From NCBI RefSeq assembly GCF_000716595.1, contig NZ_JNXC01000015.1:62001-126000 (forward strand): 64,000 nt of DNA, read 5' to 3'. Made by a program: the position numbers and the translations under genes. The stretch comes from Saccharothrix sp. NRRL B-16314. GTDB lineage: Bacteria; Actinomycetota; Actinomycetes; Mycobacteriales; Pseudonocardiaceae. Shown one piece after another: positions 32,363-41,103 of this stretch. How positions within the stretch are numbered: position 1 is the stretch's first letter; the number at the start of each line of letters is the position of its first letter. Below the pieces are notes generated by a model that saw only the letters and a list, made by a program, of their open reading frames with translations, did not search any database and was not told where the DNA came from.

Positions 32363-32737
32363 GTGACGGCCGGTGACGACGCGGTTGTCCTGGTCGTCCA
32401 GGACGAGGACTCGACCTCACCCGAGGACGTCGCCTTCTGGCTGCTGGAGCGCCTCCAAGGCTGGTCCGAGCTCGACGTGCAGCTGGTCGCCGTCGTGGTG
32501 GGCGAGCTGTTCGACAACGCCTGGAACCACGGCGGACCGCCGTTCGTGGTCGAGCTCGTGCTCGACCGGTGGCGTGAGTCCCTGACCGTCAGCGTCCGGG
32601 ACCGCGCGGACCGGTGGGTCGGGCCGTGGCGCCCTTCGGCCGGCCTGCTGCTGGTCGACGCGCTGTCCGCGCGCTGGGGCGTGCTGACGCAGGACCGGAC
32701 CACCACCGTGTGGGCCGAGCTGGTCTTCGAGGACTAG
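32363..32737 (+). CDS. HATPase_c (RsbW-like) ATP-binding protein
   Basis: 124 aa from GTG 32363. A stand-alone Bergerat-fold domain: N-box GELFDNAWNHGG and a G2-like PSAGLLLVDALSARWGV. The G1 box is degenerate (DRADRWV), as in many actinobacterial anti-sigma/regulatory ATPases. Likely a kinase-type anti-sigma factor or a regulator of a STAS protein; no partner adjacent. Lies between ehuA and the copper genes with no clear operon link. Confidence 0.75.
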   Translation: MTAGDDAVVLVVQDEDSTSPEDVAFWLLERLQGWSELDVQLVAVVVGELFDNAWNHGGPPFVVELVLDRWRESLTVSVRDRADRWVGPWRPSAGLLLVDALSARWGVLTQDRTTTVWAELVFED

Positions 32738-32872
32738 CGGCCCGTTCAGGCCGCGTCCTCCCCCTTGTGCGCCGAAGGCGTCACCTCGCCCATCGGGTGT
32801 GGACGGAACCCCGGTAGGGTATCCCCTGGAACGGCAGTCCGTGACGGTGCTCACTCCTGGCCCGCTGTCGAG

Positions 32873-32901
32873 TTGACTCGGATACCCCCTGGGGGTATAA
32901 A
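32873..32901 (+). promoter_or_regulatory. promoter of csoR with embedded CsoR operator
   Basis: TTGACT (32873-32878), 17-nt spacer, TATAAA (32896-32901): near-consensus. The 17-bp palindrome ATACCCCCTGGGGGTAT (32882-32898) covers the spacer and the first bases of the -10, so bound CsoR would block RNA polymerase until copper releases it. Leader about 50 nt. Confidence 0.85.
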
Positions 32902-32958
32902 TTCCCCTGTAGGGCGACCCGCCGGGACGACGCGGCGGGAGGCCGGAGGGAGTGGGAC

Positions 32959-33240
32959 ATGCGGGGTTACACAGCGGACAAGGATGCCGTCCTCAAGCGC
33001 TTGCGCCGAGTGGAGGGGCAGGTCCGCGGGTTGCAGCGGATGGTCGAGGGCGACGAGTACTGCATCGACGTCCTGACCCAGGTCGCAGCGGCGACCAAGG
33101 CCCTCCAGGCCGTCTCCCTCGGCCTGCTCGACGAGCACTTGAAGCACTGCGTCGCCGACGCGCTGGCGCAGGGCGGCGAAGGCGCCGAAGACAAGGTCCG
33201 CGAGGCCAGCGAGGCGATCGCCCGCCTGGTCCGGTCCTGA
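32959..33240 (+). CDS. csoR: copper-sensing repressor CsoR
   Basis: 93 aa all-helical CsoR/RcnR-family protein. The Cu(I) ligands are present as C35, H60 and C64 (DEYCIDVL and LDEHLKHCVA), matching the Cys-His-Cys set of mycobacterial CsoR. The basic helix (VLKRLRRVEGQVRGLQRMV) contacts DNA. First gene of csoR-copZ-(His-rich)-copA; its operator lies in its own promoter, so autoregulation by copper is expected. Confidence 0.93.
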   Translation: MRGYTADKDAVLKRLRRVEGQVRGLQRMVEGDEYCIDVLTQVAAATKALQAVSLGLLDEHLKHCVADALAQGGEGAEDKVREASEAIARLVRS

Positions 33241-33266
33241 ACCGAAACGATTACGAGGAGCACCCG

Positions 33267-33473
33267 ATGGCCGAGTCCACTTACACCGTCACCGGCATGA
33301 CCTGCGGCCACTGCGTGGCGTCCGTGACCGAGGAGGTCACCAAGATCGACGGCGTGACCGACGTGGCCGTCGACCTGCCGTCCGGCGCGGTCAAGGTCAC
33401 CAGCGCCGCCCCGGTCGCGGAGGCGGACGTGCGCGCCGCGGTCGAGGAAGCGGGCTACGCGCTCGCCGGCTGA
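33267..33473 (+). CDS. copZ: copper chaperone CopZ-like (heavy-metal-associated domain)
   Basis: 68 aa, one HMA domain with the metal site GMTCGHC (C13, C16). ATG 33267 follows GAGGAG. It should carry Cu(I) in the cytoplasm and hand it to the CopA ATPase encoded two genes later; 26 nt after csoR, same operon. Confidence 0.92.
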   Translation: MAESTYTVTGMTCGHCVASVTEEVTKIDGVTDVAVDLPSGAVKVTSAAPVAEADVRAAVEEAGYALAG

Positions 33474-33577
33474 ACGACCTGACCGGTTCCGACCGGTGAA
33501 GACGGGCACGAACGGCACAACGGCCGATCCGGAGCCCGCCCGTGCGGCGGGCTCCACCAGTCTGAGGACCTGAGCAC

Positions 33578-34567
33578 ATGAACACAGCAGCGAAGCTCTC
33601 CGCCTACGGTGCGGTACTCGCCCTGGTCGCCGGTGGCGCCTGGGCGGCCGGAAGCGCTGTCGGTCCCCTTTCCGTCGACGCCGCCCCGCGCGGTGTCGAC
33701 GGGACGTCCGGTGCTGAGGGCACCGGCCACGGGGACGACCACAGCGGCACCGTCGCGGAGGCCGCGAACGACCAGCCCGGCGGGCTGGCGTCGTCCAGGG
33801 GCGGTTACACCCTCACGCCCACCGACACGACGCTGACCACGGGGAACAACTCCTTCGACTTCCGCATCCTCGGTCCCGGCGGCGCGGCGGTCACCGCCTT
33901 CGACGTCGAGCACGACAAGCGGATGCACCTGATCGTGGTCCGGCGCGACACGTCCGGCTACCGGCACGTCCACCCCGAGATGGCGGCGGACGGCACGTGG
34001 ACCGTGCCGCTGGACATCACCGAGGCGGGCTCCTACCGGGTGTTCGCCGACTTCAAGCCGACGGGCGCGGAAGCGACTACGCTGGGTGTCGACGTCGCCG
34101 CGGCCGGGGTGTTCGAGCCCAAGGCCCACGCGCCCTCGCGGGTGGCCGAAGTGGACGGCTACCAGGTGCGCCTGGACGGTGACCTGGTGGCGGGCAAGTC
34201 CTCCCCGGTGCGGCTGACCGTCAGCAAAGACGGCGCGCCGGTCACCGACCTCCAGCCCTACCTGGCGGCTTACGGGCACCTGGTCGCCCTGCGCCAGGGT
34301 GACCTGGCTTACCTCCACGTGCATCCGGAGGGCACTCCGGGTGACGGCAAGACGGCGGCGGGCCCGGAGATCGCGTTCGTCGCGCAGGTCCCGTCGGCCG
34401 GTGGCTACCGGTTGTTCCTGGACTTCCAGCACAACGGGGTCGTGCGCACCGCCGAGTTCACGGTGGACACCACCGGCAACCCCGCCGGCAGCCCGACCAC
34501 CGGCAGTCCGACCACCGGCACCTTGCAGGCGCCGGTCGAGGAAGAGGAGGGACACGGTCATGGCTGA
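33578..34567 (+). CDS. exported/membrane-anchored His-rich protein of the copper operon
   Basis: 329 aa. An N-terminal hydrophobic helix (about 7-30) anchors or exports it, followed by an acidic, His-containing linker. Two similar beta-sandwich halves follow, each with a matching His motif: [21 protein letters not shown] and [20 protein letters not shown], suggesting internal duplication and an extracytoplasmic metal site. The C-terminus is EEEEGHGHG. It overlaps copA by 8 nt. A frequent but uncharacterised neighbour of actinobacterial copA; a periplasmic copper-binding role is inferred. Confidence 0.75.
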   Translation: MNTAAKLSAYGAVLALVAGGAWAAGSAVGPLSVDAAPRGVDGTSGAEGTGHGDDHSGTVAEAANDQPGGLASSRGGYTLTPTDTTLTTGNNSFDFRILGPGGAAVTAFDVEHDKRMHLIVVRRDTSGYRHVHPEMAADGTWTVPLDITEAGSYRVFADFKPTGAEATTLGVDVAAAGVFEPKAHAPSRVAEVDGYQVRLDGDLVAGKSSPVRLTVSKDGAPVTDLQPYLAAYGHLVALRQGDLAYLHVHPEGTPGDGKTAAGPEIAFVAQVPSAGGYRLFLDFQHNGVVRTAEFTVDTTGNPAGSPTTGSPTTGTLQAPVEEEEGHGHG

Positions 34568-36860
34568 GTCGCAGATCGAGCTGGCGATCACCGGCATGAC
34601 GTGCGCCTCCTGCGCGGCCCGGATCGAGCGCAAGCTGAACAAGCTGGACGGCGTGACCGCGACGGTCAACTACGCCACCGAGAAGGCCCGCGTCACGTTC
34701 CCCTCCGACGTCGACCCGTCGACGCTGGTGGAGCAGGTCGAGGCCGCCGGGTACCAGGCCGCGCTGCCGGTCGCCGAGACCTCGGCCGAGGCCGACGCTC
34801 CGGCCGAGGTGGACCCGACGGCGGCGTTGCGGCAGCGGCTCGTCGTGTCGACGGTGCTCTCCGTGCCGGTGGTGCTGCTGGCCATGGTCCCGGCGCTGCA
34901 GTTCACGTTCTGGCAGTGGATCTCGCTGACGCTGGCCGCCCCGGTGCTGGTGTGGGCCGCGTGGCCGTTCCACCGTGCCGCGTGGACGAACCTGCGGCAC
35001 GGCGCGGCCACGATGGACACGTTGATCTCGATGGGCACGATCGCGGCGTTCGCCTGGTCGCTGTACGCGCTGCTGTTCGGCACGGCGGGGACGCCGGGCA
35101 TGACGCACCCGTTCGAGTTCACCATCTCGCGCGGTGACGGCGCGGGGGCGATCTACCTGGAGGTCGCGGCCGGGGTGACCACGTTCATCCTGGCGGGCCG
35201 GTACTTCGAGGCGCGGTCCAAGCGGCGGGCGGGTGCGGCGCTGCGGGCGTTGCTGGAGCTCGGCGCGAAGGACGTCGCCGTGCTGCGGGACGGCCGCGAG
35301 GTGCGCGTGCCGATCGCGGAGCTGGCGGTCGGCGACCGGTTCGTGGTGCGTCCGGGGGAGAAGATCGCCACCGACGGCGTGGTGGCCGAGGGCAGTTCGG
35401 CGGTCGACGCGAGCATGCTGACCGGCGAGTCCGTGCCGGTCGAGGTCGGCCCCGGTGACGCGGTCGTCGGCGCGACGGTCAACGCAGGCGGTCGGCTGGT
35501 CGTGCGGGCCACGCGGGTCGGGTCGGACACGCAGCTGGCGCAGATGGCGAAGCTGGTCGAGGACGCGCAGAACGGCAAGGCCGAGGCGCAGCGGCTGGCG
35601 GACCGGATCTCGGCGGTGTTCGTGCCGATCGTGATCGCGCTGTCGGTCGGGACGCTGGCGTTCTGGCTCGGCGCCGGTGGCGACGTGTCGGCGGCGTTCA
35701 CGGCGGCGGTCGCGGTGCTGATCATCGCCTGCCCGTGCGCCCTGGGGCTGGCCACGCCGACGGCGTTGCTGGTCGGCACGGGGCGAGGCGCGCAGCTGGG
35801 CATCATCATCAAGGGCCCCGAGGTGCTCGAGTCGACCCGTCGGGTGGACACGGTGGTGCTGGACAAGACCGGCACCGTCACCGCGGGTCGGATGAGCCTG
35901 GTGGCCGTGCACACCGGTCCGGGAGTGGACGAGGACGAGGTGCTGCGGCTGGCCGGTGCGTTGGAGCACGCCTCCGAGCACCCGATCGCCAAGGCCATCG
36001 CGGTCGGCGCGGCGGAACGGGTCGGTGACCTGCCGTCCGTCGAGGGCTTCCAGAACCTCGAAGGGCTCGGGGTGCAGGGCGTGGTCGACGGTCACGCGGT
36101 GATCGTCGGGCGGGAGCGGTTGCTGGCCGAGTGGAGCGTCCACCTGGACGGTGCGCTCGCCGAGGCGAAGCAGGCGGCCGAGCAGCAGGGTCGCACCGCG
36201 GTCATCGTGGCCTGGGACGGCACGGCACGCGCGGTCCTGGTCGTCGCGGACACCGTGAAGCCGACGTCCGCCGAGGCCATCCGGCAGTTGCGCGCGCTCG
36301 GCCTGACCCCGGTGCTGCTGACCGGCGACAACGAGGCCGCCGCGCGTGCGGTCGCGGCCGAGGTGGGCATCGACGAGGTCATCGCCGAGGTCATGCCCGC
36401 GGACAAGGTCGACGTCGTCGCCCGGCTCCAGTCCGAGGGCAGGGTCGTGGCGATGGTCGGTGACGGTGTCAACGACGCCGCCGCGCTCGCCAAGGCCGAC
36501 CTGGGCCTCGCCATGGGCACCGGCACGGACGCGGCGATCGAGGCCGGTGACCTGACCCTCGTTCGCGGTGACCTGCTGGCGGCGGTCGACGCGATCAGGC
36601 TCTCGCGCCGCACCCTGGCCACGATCAAGGGCAACCTGTTCTGGGCGTTCGCCTACAACGTGGCCGCCCTGCCGCTGGCCGCGGCCGGCCTGCTGAACCC
36701 GATGATCGCCGGCGCCGCCATGGCGTTCTCCTCGGTCTTCGTGGTGTCGAACAGCCTCCGCTTGCGCGGCTTCCGCAGCACGACCACCTCCACCCCGCTC
36801 CCCACCCCCCGCGTGAGTCCTACCTCCAACCCCCGTGAGTCCTACGTTCAGAACGCGTGA
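34560..36860 (+). CDS. copA: Cu(I)-exporting P1B-type ATPase
   Basis: 766 aa from ATG 34560. One N-terminal HMA domain (CxxC C15/C18). Then eight membrane helices with CPC (391-393) in helix 6, actuator TGE (288-290), phosphorylation D435 in DKTGT, and hinge [15 protein letters not shown]. The later helices carry the YN and MxxSS motifs ([22 protein letters not shown]) of Cu(I) pumps. It exports copper at the expense of ATP. The last 30 codons are unusual: after LRLRGF the protein reads into the repeat cluster at 36813, giving a Thr/Pro/Ser-rich tail, so the 3' end has probably been remodelled by the repeat. Confidence 0.94.
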   Translation: MAESQIELAITGMTCASCAARIERKLNKLDGVTATVNYATEKARVTFPSDVDPSTLVEQVEAAGYQAALPVAETSAEADAPAEVDPTAALRQRLVVSTVLSVPVVLLAMVPALQFTFWQWISLTLAAPVLVWAAWPFHRAAWTNLRHGAATMDTLISMGTIAAFAWSLYALLFGTAGTPGMTHPFEFTISRGDGAGAIYLEVAAGVTTFILAGRYFEARSKRRAGAALRALLELGAKDVAVLRDGREVRVPIAELAVGDRFVVRPGEKIATDGVVAEGSSAVDASMLTGESVPVEVGPGDAVVGATVNAGGRLVVRATRVGSDTQLAQMAKLVEDAQNGKAEAQRLADRISAVFVPIVIALSVGTLAFWLGAGGDVSAAFTAAVAVLIIACPCALGLATPTALLVGTGRGAQLGIIIKGPEVLESTRRVDTVVLDKTGTVTAGRMSLVAVHTGPGVDEDEVLRLAGALEHASEHPIAKAIAVGAAERVGDLPSVEGFQNLEGLGVQGVVDGHAVIVGRERLLAEWSVHLDGALAEAKQAAEQQGRTAVIVAWDGTARAVLVVADTVKPTSAEAIRQLRALGLTPVLLTGDNEAAARAVAAEVGIDEVIAEVMPADKVDVVARLQSEGRVVAMVGDGVNDAAALAKADLGLAMGTGTDAAIEAGDLTLVRGDLLAAVDAIRLSRRTLATIKGNLFWAFAYNVAALPLAAAGLLNPMIAGAAMAFSSVFVVSNSLRLRGFRSTTTSTPLPTPRVSPTSNPRESYVQNA

Positions 36861-37015
36861 GTCCTACGTTCGGAACCCCTGAGTCCTACGTTCCGGTACC
36901 CCGAGTTCAACGCTCAGGAGCGCTAGCCGCTTCTGAGCGTTGAATTCGGCTGTTCCGAGCGTTGAACTCGGGGATTCTGAACGTAGGACTCACGCGACGT
37001 GAACGTAGGACTCAC
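36813..37015. repeat. nested palindromic repeat cluster after copA
   Basis: Direct copies of GTGAGTCCTACGTTC at 36835 and 36857, with partial copies at 36813 and 36880. Two inverted copies GAACGTAGGACTCAC lie at 36979 and 37001. Inside is a second motif, GAGTTCAACGCTCAG (36903), with inverted copies at 36933 (one mismatch) and 36957. The whole can fold into a long multi-branched hairpin, probably a bidirectional terminator or mobile repeat element; it also supplies the last copA codons. Confidence 0.8.
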
Positions 37016-37042
37016 GGGGTTTTGGGGGTGATCCAGGTTACG

Positions 37043-37098
37043 TTGATACCCCATGGGGGTATGCTAACGTCCGTCCTGTGGATACCCCATGGGGGTAT
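37043..37098 (+). promoter_or_regulatory. two CsoR-type operators in the MFS exporter promoter
   Basis: ATACCCCATGGGGGTAT occurs twice, at 37046-37062 and 37082-37098, identical 17-mers 36 bp apart and matching the csoR operator except around the centre. The first overlaps a possible promoter (TTGATA 37043-37048, 16 nt, TAACGT 37065-37070). Confidence 0.85.
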
Positions 37099-37123
37099 CA
37101 ATGGACAACAGGGAAGGTCTGTC

Positions 37124-38536
37124 ATGAACCCCGATCCCCGGCGCTGGTGGGCACTGGTCGTGCTCGCCGCGGCGCAGTTCATGGTCATCATGGACACCTC
37201 GATCATCGCCGTGGCGTTGCCGGACATGCAGCACGAGCTGGGTTTCACGCCCGGCGGGCTCCAGTGGGTGTTCAACGCCTACGCGGTGGCACTGGGCGGA
37301 CTCCTCCTGCTCGGCGGCCGACTGGCCGACCTCTGGGGCGCACGCCGCGTGTTCGCCGTCGGCTGGACGACCCTCATCGTCGGTTCCGTGGTCGCGGCGG
37401 CGGCCACCGGCGCCGGTGCGGAGGTCGTCGGCCGGGCCGTGCAGGGCGTCGGCGCAGCCCTCATCGCACCGGCCGCCATGACGCTGCTCATGGTGCTGTT
37501 CGCCGGTCAACCGAACGAACTTCCCAAGGCGATGGCCTTCTACGGCGCGGCGGCACCGGCCGGCGGCACGGCGGGCGTGTTCCTCGGCGGCGTGATCACC
37601 GAGTGGCTGAGCTGGCCGTGGGTGTTCATCATCTACATCCCGATCGGCGTCCTGACCCTCGCCCTCACGCCGAAGCTGCTGCCCGCCGTCCCCGGCCGAC
37701 GCGGTGGCCTGGACGTCGGGGGAGCGGTCGCGGTCACCGGCGGGCTGGCGCTGGCCGTCTACGCCGTCGTGCAGGCGCCCGAACTCGGCTGGACGTCGAC
37801 CGCCACGCTCGTGCGGCTCGGCGCGGCGACGGTCCTGCTGGTCGCGTTCCTGCTGGTGCAGCGGGCGGCGAAGAACCCGTTGATGCCGTTGAAGGTCTGG
37901 CGCACGCCCGACCTCACGGCGGCGAACGTGGCGATGGCGCTGCTGGGCGCGGCGTGGATCCCGATGTGGTACTTCCTCAACCTCTACGTCCAGCAGGTGC
38001 TCGGCTTCGACTCGTTCGCCAGCGGCGCGGCGCTGCTGCCGATGACCGTGTTGATGACGGTGCTGATGACGACGGTGACCGGTCGCCTGATCGGCCGCTT
38101 CGGCACCAAGCCGCTGATCGTCGCGGGGCTGGCGGTGCTGGCCGCCGGGCTGGGCCTGCTGGCCACCGCCGACCCGGGCGGCAGCTTCGTCGCCGACGTG
38201 CTGCCCGGTTCGCTGATCTCGGCGATCGGCATGGCGCTGGTCTTCATCCCGGCCACGCTGACCGCGATCGGCGGCGTCACGCCGGAGCAGGGCGGGCTCG
38301 CCTCGGGCATCGTCAACACCACCTACCAGATCGGCTCGGCGCTCGGCCTGGCCGCGATGACGGCGGTGGCGACGTCGCGCGGCGGGGACCAGCTGGGTGA
38401 CGCGGTCGCGTTGACCGACGGCTACTCGGCGGCGTTCACGGGTGCCGCGCTGGTCGCGCTGGTCGGCGCGCTGCTGGCGGCGGTCACGTTGCGCGGCCGG
38501 GTCTCGGACGAGGTGCCGGCTCCGGCCGAGGTGTGA
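37124..38536 (+). CDS. MFS exporter, DHA2 (14-TMS) family, CsoR-controlled
   Basis: 470 aa from ATG 37124 (GGGAAGG upstream; the longer in-frame extension would run through both operators). Fourteen predicted helices; motif A GGRLADLWGARRVF, motif C-like FYGAAAPAGGTAGVFLGGVI, and the N-terminal QFMVIMDTSIIAVALPDM of EmrB/QacA-type drug:H+ antiporters. The substrate is not readable. The two upstream CsoR-type operators place it in the copper regulon, unusual for this family; it might export a copper chelate or an antibiotic whose toxicity depends on copper. Confidence 0.9.
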   Translation: MNPDPRRWWALVVLAAAQFMVIMDTSIIAVALPDMQHELGFTPGGLQWVFNAYAVALGGLLLLGGRLADLWGARRVFAVGWTTLIVGSVVAAAATGAGAEVVGRAVQGVGAALIAPAAMTLLMVLFAGQPNELPKAMAFYGAAAPAGGTAGVFLGGVITEWLSWPWVFIIYIPIGVLTLALTPKLLPAVPGRRGGLDVGGAVAVTGGLALAVYAVVQAPELGWTSTATLVRLGAATVLLVAFLLVQRAAKNPLMPLKVWRTPDLTAANVAMALLGAAWIPMWYFLNLYVQQVLGFDSFASGAALLPMTVLMTVLMTTVTGRLIGRFGTKPLIVAGLAVLAAGLGLLATADPGGSFVADVLPGSLISAIGMALVFIPATLTAIGGVTPEQGGLASGIVNTTYQIGSALGLAAMTAVATSRGGDQLGDAVALTDGYSAAFTGAALVALVGALLAAVTLRGRVSDEVPAPAEV

Positions 38537-38544
38537 TCCGATCG

Positions 38545-38573
38545 GTCTGCCCGGCACCCGGTGCCGGGCAGAC
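38545..38573. terminator. bidirectional terminator between MFS and TetR genes
   Basis: Perfect 13-bp arms GTCTGCCCGGCAC / GTGCCGGGCAGAC with a CCG loop, in the 42 nt between the convergent stops. Confidence 0.7.
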
Positions 38574-38578
38574 TGCTG

Positions 38579-39148
38579 TCACCGGCGCAGACCGTCCAGG
38601 GTGACGGTCACCAGGCGGCGGACCGCGTCGTCGGACGGCAGGTCGGCCGCCGCGCCCAGCGCGTGCAGGCAGTAGCCCGCGAGTTCGGCGGGGTCCACGT
38701 CGTCGCGCAGTTCACCGGCTTCGGCGCCTTCGACCAGCAGGTCGCGGAGGAACGCGCGGAGGTGGGCGTGCGCCCTGGTCACGTGCTCACCGCGGTGCAG
38801 GACGGCGGCGATGTCGGGGCTGTGGTTCCCCTTGGCCCGGGACATGGACGCGTAGGCGTGCAACACGGCGCGGAGTCGTTCCGCCGGGCTGCCGGCCTGG
38901 TCGCGGGCGGCGGTGAGGTGGTCGAGGTGGGTGGCGACCTGGCGCTCGTGCCACGCCATCAGGACGGCTTCGACGTCCGGGAAGTACTTGTAGAGCGTGG
39001 CACGCCCGATGCCCGCCTTCTCCGCGATCCGCGACATCGTCACCGACGTCAGGCCCTGCTCGGCGACCAGTGCGGCGGTCGCGTCGAGGGTCGCGTCCCG
39101 CACCGCACGGCGGTGCGCGTCGATCGTGTCGTTCCACAACCTGGGCAC
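38579..39148 (-). CDS. TetR-family repressor
   Basis: 189 aa from GTG 39148; an upstream extension in frame is rejected because it would enter the promoter region of the divergent gene. HTH at about 22-60: EQGLTSVTMSRIAEKAGIGRATLYKYFPDVEAVL. The ligand domain is typical in size, with no identifiable ligand. Divergent from the small membrane-protein pair; a dyad at 39205-39225 lies between. Confidence 0.9.
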   Translation of the reverse strand: MPRLWNDTIDAHRRAVRDATLDATAALVAEQGLTSVTMSRIAEKAGIGRATLYKYFPDVEAVLMAWHERQVATHLDHLTAARDQAGSPAERLRAVLHAYASMSRAKGNHSPDIAAVLHRGEHVTRAHAHLRAFLRDLLVEGAEAGELRDDVDPAELAGYCLHALGAAADLPSDDAVRRLVTVTLDGLRR

Positions 39149-39204
39149 GCCGTCACTGTACGGGACGACGCGCTCTCGACATGGTGCCCATAACCGTGAC
39201 ACAG

Positions 39205-39225
39205 TGTCTCGATAAATCGGAGACA
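39205..39225. promoter_or_regulatory. TetR-type operator
   Basis: TGTCTC (39205-39210) and GAGACA (39220-39225) form a 21-bp dyad whose inner bases are also partly symmetric. It lies between the TetR gene and the divergent 39-aa membrane protein. Confidence 0.65.
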
Positions 39226-39237
39226 GTGAGGTGGCAC

Positions 39238-39357
39238 ATGGGTGAACCGTCGGTCGGCATGCCGCGTTGGGTGAAGGTCTGGGGTCTGGTGGCCTTGATC
39301 GCGTTCGTGGCGTTCGCGGTCCTGCACCTCACCGGCAACAGCCCTAGCGGCCACTGA
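39238..39357 (+). CDS. 39-aa single-span membrane protein
   Basis: ATG 39238 with GAGG upstream. Short basic N-terminus (MPRWVKV), one transmembrane helix (about residues 14-31), short tail. Its stop touches the next start (TGATG), so it is coupled to the four-helix membrane protein. Similar micro-proteins precede that family in other actinobacteria. Function unknown. Confidence 0.7.
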   Translation: MGEPSVGMPRWVKVWGLVALIAFVAFAVLHLTGNSPSGH

Positions 39358-39869
39358 TGACGTCGTTGATGAGGCCGGGGGCGCGCAAGCTCGCGCTCAC
39401 CGCCCACGTCCTGTCGTCGGTCGGCTGGCTCGGCGCGGTCGCGAGCTTCCTCGCGCTCGCGGTCGTGGGCCTGACCACCCGGGACGACGGGCTGGCGCGG
39501 GCCGCGTACCTGGCGATGGAGCCGACCACGTGGTACGTGATCGTGCCGTTGAGCGTGGCTTCCCTGGTCACCGGGGTGATCCAGGGCCTCGGCACGCAGT
39601 GGGGCCTGGTCCGGCACTACTGGGTGGTGGTGAAACTGGTGCTCACCGCCCTGGCGACGGTCGTGCTGCTGGTGCACACGAACCCGATCGGCCACATGGC
39701 GTCGGCGGCGGCCACGTCGTCGCTCGGCGCGGACCTCGACGGGTTGCGGGTCCAACTCCTGGTCGACGCCGTGGCCGCGATGGCCGTGCTGATCGCCGCG
39801 ACAGCCCTGAGCGTGTACAAGCCCCAGGGCGTCACGGCGTTCGCGTCCCGGCTCAGCCGACGGTCTTGA
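39357..39869 (+). CDS. four-helix integral membrane protein (DUF2269-like)
   Basis: 170 aa with helices at about 12-36, 58-80, 90-108 and 138-158. Conserved-looking LTAHVLSSVGWLGAVASFLAL, EPTTWYVIVPLSVASLVTGVIQGLGTQWGLVRHYWVVVKL. Probably acts with the 39-aa protein under the divergent TetR. Its last 17 nt overlap the 3' end of the convergent DUF305 gene. Role unknown. Confidence 0.75.
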   Translation: MTSLMRPGARKLALTAHVLSSVGWLGAVASFLALAVVGLTTRDDGLARAAYLAMEPTTWYVIVPLSVASLVTGVIQGLGTQWGLVRHYWVVVKLVLTALATVVLLVHTNPIGHMASAAATSSLGADLDGLRVQLLVDAVAAMAVLIAATALSVYKPQGVTAFASRLSRRS

Positions 39870-40494
39870 GCAGGCCTTCCATCTCGGTGATCTCCGCCTG
39901 CTGAGCCGAGATGATCTGCTCGGCCAGCTTCTTGGCGTCCGCGTTGCGGCCCGAACCCAGCAGCGTGGTGGACATGTCCACCGCGCCCTGGTGGTGCTCG
40001 ATCATGAGTTCCAGGAACGCCCGGTCGAAGTCGGCGCCCTTGGCCGCCTCCAGCCTGGCGGTGTCCTCGTCGCTCATGCCGGGCATGGACGAGCCGTGGC
40101 CGTCATGGCCGTCGTGGCTGCCGCCCTGCTCGGCGCTCGTGCCCCAGGCGTTCAGCCACGCCGTCATGGTCTTGATCTCCGGGTCCTGCGCCTTCTCGAT
40201 CCGTGACGCGAGGTCGAGGATCTGGGCGTTGGAGGTGCGGCTCGGCGCGAGCCGCGCCATCACGATCGCGCCCTCGTGGTGCGGGATCATGCCTTGCGCG
40301 AAGGTGATGTCCGCGTCGTTGTGCTCACCCGACGGCGCGGCGACCGGGGCCGTCGTCGACTGCGCGCTGCTGGTGCTGGTGCTGGCGTTCGTGCTCGTGC
40401 CGTGATCGGTGCCGTGGTCCGTGTCCCCGCCGCATGCGGTGAGGACGGTGGTCATGACGGCAAGCGCCGCCACGACCAGGTGGTTCCTGGTCAT
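39853..40494 (-). CDS. DUF305 lipoprotein
   Basis: 213 aa. Lipoprotein signal with lipobox VLTAC (Cys21), a Ser/Thr/His-rich linker, then a duplicated DUF305 four-helix ferritin-like domain with FAQGMIPHHEGAIVMA and LMIEHHQGAVDMS. The HDGHDGHGSSMPGM loop is Met/His-rich. DUF305 proteins often accompany copper-resistance genes and are proposed to bind Cu outside the membrane; the nearby cop operon fits. Confidence 0.88.
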   Translation of the reverse strand: MTRNHLVVAALAVMTTVLTACGGDTDHGTDHGTSTNASTSTSSAQSTTAPVAAPSGEHNDADITFAQGMIPHHEGAIVMARLAPSRTSNAQILDLASRIEKAQDPEIKTMTAWLNAWGTSAEQGGSHDGHDGHGSSMPGMSDEDTARLEAAKGADFDRAFLELMIEHHQGAVDMSTTLLGSGRNADAKKLAEQIISAQQAEITEMEGLLKTVG

Positions 40495-40581
40495 GGTGTG
40501 GTGTTCCCTCTGTTCGTGCGGACTCGGCGGTGTGGTGGCAACGCGCGTCGAGTCCTTTGTGGACGGACGACGCGCGACCTG

Positions 40582-41037
40582 TCACAGCCGCAGCACGCAG
40601 AGGGAGGCCAGCACGGCGGGCACGCCGCGTGGCGGGGGAAGTGGTGGACGTCGCCCGACCGTCCTGATGACGAACGCGCCGACGAGGTCGCAGACCGGGC
40701 TACGGCGCAGGGCGCGCAGCAGCACCCCCAGTCCCAGCGCGGCGACGAGCACGGCCAGGCACAGGTGCAACAGGTCGTGTCCGGACGGCTCGGGCATCGA
40801 GGGCGTCAAGTCCGCCATCGGCATCGCGGACGCAGTGGACATGGCCGGCAGCGGCTCGGTCATGCCCACGTGGTCGGCACAGCACTCGACCGCGACGGGC
40901 TCGACGGCGACAACCGCGGTCATCCCGGCGGAATGGCCGGCGTCGTGACCGCTCAGGTGGTGCATCCCCACGACCGCGATCGCGAGCGCGGACACCAGCA
41001 GCCACTGGAGCGCGCGGACACGGATCGGGGCGACCAC
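40582..41037 (-). CDS. small membrane protein, DUF6153-like, partner of the DUF305 gene
   Basis: 151 aa from GTG 41037. Two helices: about 8-24, ending in GMHHLSGHDAGHSAG, and about 100-122 (LLHLCLAVLVAALGLGVLL). The region between is Met/His/Cys-containing (ECCADHVGMTEP, MSTASAMPMADLTPSMPEPSGHD), suggesting a metal-interacting external loop. 87 nt upstream of the DUF305 gene on the same strand, commonly paired with it. Family label tentative. Confidence 0.65.
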   Translation of the reverse strand: MVAPIRVRALQWLLVSALAIAVVGMHHLSGHDAGHSAGMTAVVAVEPVAVECCADHVGMTEPLPAMSTASAMPMADLTPSMPEPSGHDLLHLCLAVLVAALGLGVLLRALRRSPVCDLVGAFVIRTVGRRPPLPPPRGVPAVLASLCVLRL

Positions 41038-41103
41038 GCCGCCAACGATACCCAACGGGCGCGGCGCGACGACCCCTGAGGTCTCGGGGTGGTCTACGGG
41101 TGG

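Noticed and set aside
32800..32830. Possible extra CsoR half-site (GGGTATCCCC) before the csoR promoter
   Set aside because: Not palindromic and outside the promoter; too short to separate from background.
34480..34520. GSPTTG repeat at the end of the His-rich copper protein as a tandem DNA repeat
   Set aside because: Only two copies coding a short linker; no wider structure.
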